The position numbers and the translations under genes are program-made. A stretch of 64,000 bases of DNA, taken from the NCBI GenBank assembly GCA_022448245.1, contig JAKVCO010000011.1, positions 47,236 through 111,235 of the forward strand, written 5' to 3'. This document shows, in pieces, positions 61,124 to 64,000 of the stretch (positions are counted from its first letter, which is position 1; each line of letters starts with the position of its first letter). Origin of the DNA: Paracoccaceae bacterium (GTDB taxonomy: Bacteria > Pseudomonadota > Alphaproteobacteria > Rhodobacterales > Rhodobacteraceae). The notes under the pieces were generated by a model. It saw only the letters and a program-made list of their open reading frames with translations, ran no database searches and had not been told where the DNA came from.

Positions 61124-61537
61124 ATGCTCACACCGTTCCATCTGGCCATCAACGTTCGTGATCTGGACGAGGCGCGCACCTTCTATTGTGGCATGCTCGG
61201 TGCCGAAGAGGGGCGCAGCGCGCCGACCTGGGTCGATGTCTCGCTCTTCGGGCACCAGCTTTCTTTGCACATCGGGGAGCCATTGGTGACCGCGCGCACG
61301 GGCAAAGTGGGCGAGGCCCTCGTACCTATGCCGCACTTTGGCGTGGTGCTGCGTCTCGACGATTGGCGCGCCACGGCGGAGCGTCTGACCGAAGCAGGAA
61401 CCGATTTCATCCTGAAGCCTCAAGTGCGCTTTGAGGGCGAGCCCGGCGAGCAGTGGACGATGTTCTTTGAAGACCCGTCCGGCAACCCGATCGAGCTCAA
61501 GGGCTTCGCCACGGAAGAGGCGATCTTCGCTCACTAA
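61124..61537 (+). CDS. VOC family protein
   Basis: 137 residues, one vicinal-oxygen-chelate unit pair: LTPFHLAINVRDLDEARTFY at the N-terminus, FGHQLSLHIG, MPHFGVVLRLDDW and FFEDPSGNPIELKGF at the C-terminus; the His/Glu metal ligands are in place. Glyoxalase and dioxygenase-like members exist; the substrate is unknown. Start at 61124. A 16-codon open frame (61072-61122) ends two bases before it and could couple translation, but that is weak evidence. Confidence 0.85.
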   Translation: MLTPFHLAINVRDLDEARTFYCGMLGAEEGRSAPTWVDVSLFGHQLSLHIGEPLVTARTGKVGEALVPMPHFGVVLRLDDWRATAERLTEAGTDFILKPQVRFEGEPGEQWTMFFEDPSGNPIELKGFATEEAIFAH

Positions 61538-61555
61538 GTCTCTGCTGCTGCAAGA

Positions 61556-61583
61556 TAAAAAAACGCCCGGGCTGAGCCGGGCG
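61556..61583 (-). terminator. Intrinsic terminator on the minus strand
   Basis: CGCCCGG (61564-61570) pairs with CCGGGCG (61577-61583) around GCTGAG. On the minus strand the stem is followed by a T-run (the A-run at 61557-61563), so it ends leftward transcription, probably of the YHS-domain gene 130 bases away. Confidence 0.8.
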
Positions 61584-61712
61584 CTTGAGTGCGGAACGAG
61601 GGACAGTGAATTTGGCGAAGGTGTTCCGGTCTACGCCAATATCAAGCAGTTATGCATGATTTGCTGCATGGGAAGTCTTTTCATCAAACTTTGAACAAGC
61701 CGTTAACAGGGC

Positions 61713-62171
61713 TCACGCATTAAGGACTTCTGGCCAGTTTGCGTCGCCCGAGGCGATGCGCCCGGGGATGTCGCGGGACCACAGCGCACGTACAGCTTTG
61801 TTGAAGTTGAGGTAGAGCTTGCCGTCGTGGATCGTCCACGCGTTGGGCGAGATCGAGGCGGTGTAACCTTGGCTCACCGCGTAGGCGCAGTAGCCACCGT
61901 ATTGCGGCGCGTAGGCCTCGGGGTTCATCTCGAAGGCATTGCGGTTTTCGGCGGAGGCGAAGTGCCAATTGGCGCCCATGTACTCAGTAGCGAATTCGGA
62001 CGAGCCGTCGACCTGTTTGCCTTCGGTGAAGTAGGCAACCACATCAGTACCTTTCACGGCGACACCGCGGGCGGAGTAGATCGGAGGCTCAGCCGCGAAA
62101 GCAGGCGAAGCGAGGGCGAGGGCCACAGGGGTGGCGGCGGAAGCGGTGAGGAAAGCGCGGCGAGAGATCAT
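61713..62171 (-). CDS. Tat-exported YHS-domain protein
   Basis: 152 residues. Starts MISRRAFLTASAATPVALAL, a twin-arginine signal with AFA cleavage near residue 27. The mature protein is a YHS domain (YSARGVAVKGTDVVAYFTEG, then GANWHFASAENRNAFEMNPE, and QYGGYCAYAVSQGY with the single Cys). YHS domains bind metals, often copper or heme-related partners. Upstream starts would precede the Tat motif and are rejected. Confidence 0.88.
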   Translation of the reverse strand: MISRRAFLTASAATPVALALASPAFAAEPPIYSARGVAVKGTDVVAYFTEGKQVDGSSEFATEYMGANWHFASAENRNAFEMNPEAYAPQYGGYCAYAVSQGYTASISPNAWTIHDGKLYLNFNKAVRALWSRDIPGRIASGDANWPEVLNA

Positions 62172-62301
62172 GGTCGGGGTCCTTTTGGTCGGTAGGGACA
62201 GGTGTTCGTTTCGATGACCCAAACATGCGAATGCGGGCCCCGTCGCGAAACCACCCCTAACCGACCCGTGAAGGGCTGGCCCGAAATGTTTCAATCCGTG
62301 A

Positions 62302-62613
62302 TCAGTCGATAATATCTTCGATGATGTCGAAGATTTCGCCGAAGAGCTTGCTCTTCAAGCTCTTCTTTTTCTTTACCTTTTTGGGCTTGTCGTAGCCCTT
62401 CTTGCCGGGCTTTTTGGCCCCGTGGCGGGTGCGAACGGCTGACGGTTTGATCAGCTCTTTGTGTGCGCGGTCCCGCTCTTTCGGTAACATTTTGAGGTCG
62501 TGGAGCGGCGCACCACAGGCTGAACAAGCCAGCTCATGGCTCTTGTCGCCGGCCAAAACCAGTGCCGCGCGGGTGCCGCAATAGCAGCAAGTAGCAATCT
62601 TCGTATTAGGCAT
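62302..62613 (-). CDS. Zinc-ribbon protein with basic tail
   Basis: 103 residues. N-terminal zinc ribbon: ATCCYCGTRAALV with CxxC and LACSACGAPL with CxxC. A Lys-rich middle (KKPGKKGYDKPKKVKKKKSL) and an amphipathic end (KLFGEIFDIIEDIID) follow. ATG 62613 overlaps the rlmB end by eight bases, so translation is coupled. No named family recalled; nucleic-acid binding is likely from the charge. Confidence 0.8.
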   Translation of the reverse strand: MPNTKIATCCYCGTRAALVLAGDKSHELACSACGAPLHDLKMLPKERDRAHKELIKPSAVRTRHGAKKPGKKGYDKPKKVKKKKSLKSKLFGEIFDIIEDIID

Positions 62614-63376
62614 CTCGCGTTTCATATAGGGCGATTGCCGCAGCATTTGAGACATTGAGCGACCCAAATTCGCCTTGAGCTGGGATCCGCGCGAGCATGT
62701 CGCAGGTTTCCTTGGTCAATTCTCGAAGGCCCGGGCCCTCGGCCCCCATGACGAGCGCAAGCGGACGATCGGCCTCATGGGCCTCGGTCAGATCGACGTC
62801 TGCTTCACCATCAAGGCCTACGAGGCTGTAGCCCATGCCCCGAAGCTCCTCCATGGCGCGGGCGAGGTTACGAACCCGCAGGTAGGGCTGACGCTCCAGC
62901 GCACCTGAGGCCGTTTTGGCCAAGGCGCCGGTTTCGGGCGCGGAGTGGCGCAACGTGCCGATGACAGCGCGGGCGCCGAAGACTTCTGCTGAGCGCAGGA
63001 TTGCGCCCACGTTGTGAGGATCAGACACACGATCAAGGATGATCACGCGGGGCGAGGCACCGCGCGGGGCGCAGACCTCGGGCAGGCTGCCCCACTCGAG
63101 CGGCTTCACTTCGAGTGCCGCACCTTGATGCACGGAGGCCGGATCAATCGGCACGTTGAATTTGCGGGGGTCCACGATCTCGGGCTCGACATCGACGCCT
63201 TCGAGCGCCGCGCCCAACCGGTCAGCGGCATTCTTCGTCAGAACGAGGCGCAAGCGTTCGCGCGCCGGATTGGCGAGCGCGTCGCGCACAGCATGCAGTC
63301 CGAAGAGCCAGACCGTCTCCGCCGCTGCAGCTCTTTTGCCGCGTTCTTTCTCGATGACCCATTTTGGTTTTTTCAT
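62606..63376 (-). CDS. rlmB: 23S rRNA 2'-O-methyltransferase RlmB (TrmH family)
   Basis: 256 residues. SPOUT methyltransferase of guanosine 2251 in 23S rRNA. N-terminal substrate domain VWLFGLHAVRDALANPARER; SPOUT motifs ILDRVSDPHNVGAILRSAEV, LVMGAEGPGLRELT and IPAQGEFGSLNVSNAAAIAL with the knot-forming region. ATG at 63376 (MKKPKWVIEKERG). It is divergent from the tRNA-Tyr gene. Confidence 0.95.
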   Translation of the reverse strand: MKKPKWVIEKERGKRAAAAETVWLFGLHAVRDALANPARERLRLVLTKNAADRLGAALEGVDVEPEIVDPRKFNVPIDPASVHQGAALEVKPLEWGSLPEVCAPRGASPRVIILDRVSDPHNVGAILRSAEVFGARAVIGTLRHSAPETGALAKTASGALERQPYLRVRNLARAMEELRGMGYSLVGLDGEADVDLTEAHEADRPLALVMGAEGPGLRELTKETCDMLARIPAQGEFGSLNVSNAAAIALYETRDA

Positions 63377-63467
63377 GCCTTCCCCTAGCGTCCACGCGCG
63401 CCCGACACCAGCGTTGCGATTTTGGTGTTGACGGTCCCGTATCACGGCAGTAGCAGAGCGCCTCAGT

Positions 63468-63551
63468 GGGCGACAGGCCGCAAGGTGTGGCAGGGGACTG
63501 TAACTCCCTCGCGGAGACGCACGCCTGGTTCGATTCCAGGGTCGCCCACCA
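63468..63551 (+). tRNA. tRNA-Tyr (GTA)
   Basis: 84 bases including encoded CCA. Acceptor GGGCGAC pairs with GTCGCCC; anticodon loop CTGTAAC with anticodon GTA in stem GGGGA/TCCCT; a long variable arm of class II type (CGCGGAGACGC region) precedes the T arm CCTGG-TTCGATT-CCAGG. Complete and on the plus strand. Confidence 0.97.
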
Positions 63552-63658
63552 CTGCTCACCACACCAGAACGATTGCAGCGTGGCGCGCCCAGGCGGCCGG
63601 GACTTCTTCGCGTCTGGCACGTTCTTCGCCTTCACGCCGGCCTTCCTTGCGGCTACGG

Positions 63659-63677
63659 TGCCCGAAAAAAGCGGGCA
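63659..63677 (+). other. Hairpin before the terminal gene
   Basis: TGCCCG (63659-63664), loop AAAAAAG, CGGGCA (63672-63677), directly before the GGGCAGGGC ribosome-binding region of the gene at 63682. A stem at this place could hinder initiation. It may instead be a weak terminator of tRNA-Tyr. Confidence 0.35.
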
Positions 63678-63681
63678 GGGC

Positions 63682-64000
63682 ATGTCGCAACCTTTCAACA
63701 TCGTTCTCATCGGCCAAAAAGGGCGTCTGGGCTATGAAGCTGCGTTATTTGCAGCGTCGCTCAGGGCAAATTCTCCCGGCTTCTCGGGGCGCCTTTTCGT
63801 GGGGGAGCCGCAGCCCGGTCCGCGCTGGCCGGATGATCCGACGATGAAGTCCACCGCGTTGCGCACGCTTCTTGATGATCTCGGGGCCGAGATTCTCCCA
63901 TTTGAGAACACGGATTTCGGCGCGGCTTATCCAAACGGGAACAAGATCGAGGTCCTCGAAGCCCTTCCCGAGGGGGAACCGTTCGTCTTTTTTGATTCTG
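63682..64000 (+). CDS. Protein of unknown function, possibly glycosyltransferase-like (3' end missing)
   Basis: 106 codons seen, open to the right edge. Begins MSQPFNIVLIGQKGRLGYEA, then ALFAASLRANSPGFSGRLFV and EPQPGPRWPDD; the visible end reads PEGEPFVFFDS. The opening VLIGQKGRL and the FVFFD pattern resemble the start of nucleotide-diphospho-sugar transferases, where a DxD-type motif would follow. That is a guess from a fragment; the gene must be read beyond the window. Confidence 0.7.
   Translation, partial: MSQPFNIVLIGQKGRLGYEAALFAASLRANSPGFSGRLFVGEPQPGPRWPDDPTMKSTALRTLLDDLGAEILPFENTDFGAAYPNGNKIEVLEALPEGEPFVFFDS

Overview
This window is GC-rich, tightly packed chromosomal DNA from an alphaproteobacterium, almost certainly of the Rhodobacterales (the Roseobacter/Paracoccaceae group). 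The evidence is gene content and order: hom-glpX-recJ, soxBDAG (heterotetrameric sarcosine oxidase), dnaG-rpoD, nrdR-ribD with ribE-ribBX-ribH-nusB, mmcB, rluD-rpoH, a Suv3-like helicase followed by an S4 protein, fdxA and carD, and a tRNA-His with A73 and no G-1, an alphaproteobacterial peculiarity. No phage, insertion sequence, integron or CRISPR array is visible. Most of the window is core genome, and the interest lies in small islands and control regions.

Layout. 1-6.3 kb: recJ (cut by the window edge), glpX and hom on the minus strand, a small lipoprotein, then a TetR regulator with an upstream palindrome, a 3-hydroxyisobutyrate-dehydrogenase-like enzyme and a membrane protein. 6.3-9.1 kb: an isolated TadE/TadG-type surface cluster with a von Willebrand factor A domain. 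9.4-11.7 kb: glutamate-dehydrogenase-family enzyme and two small envelope proteins. 11.8-16.8 kb: soxB, soxD, soxA, soxG. 16.8-21.8 kb: dnaG, rpoD and two small genes; the rpoD leader carries nested inverted repeats built on GANTC sites. 21.9-23.4 kb: two adjacent pseudogenes, one of them a GH16 glycosidase. 23.6-34.7 kb: a small exported protein, yjbQ, nrdR and the riboflavin genes; kpsC, a Wza-type export lipoprotein and kpsS lie in reverse orientation between ribD and ribE; nusB and an alpha/beta hydrolase follow.

34.7-37.7 kb: an exported protein, then a divergent pair of LuxR-type genes, one full length and one lacking the DNA-binding domain, with repeated operator-like motifs between them and a lux-box-like palindrome nearby; mmcB, a small conserved gene and tRNA-His. 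37.8-42.8 kb: rluD, rpoH with a sigma-32-type promoter, a structured rpoH 3' region, a Gfo/Idh oxidoreductase, and a cytochrome b561/Rieske-like pair. 42.9-51.3 kb: pepF, a co-directional operon of exonuclease, alpha/beta hydrolase, ATP-dependent DNA ligase and amidohydrolase, an HpcH/HpaI aldolase, a lipase-like protein and an SCP2-domain protein. 51.4-58.0 kb: TPR protein, Suv3-like helicase, S4 protein, fdxA, carD, cobS and cobT. 58.1-64 kb: Lrp regulator, a large bitopic protein that may fuse PilM/GspL-like and PilP/GspC-like ends, a VOC protein, a Tat-exported YHS protein, a zinc-ribbon protein, rlmB, tRNA-Tyr and the start of a gene that runs off the window.

Family names come from reading the translations and recalling families; no database search was run. 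Start codons were moved downstream of the longest possible start wherever a ribosome-binding site, signal peptide or the conserved N-terminus argued for it.
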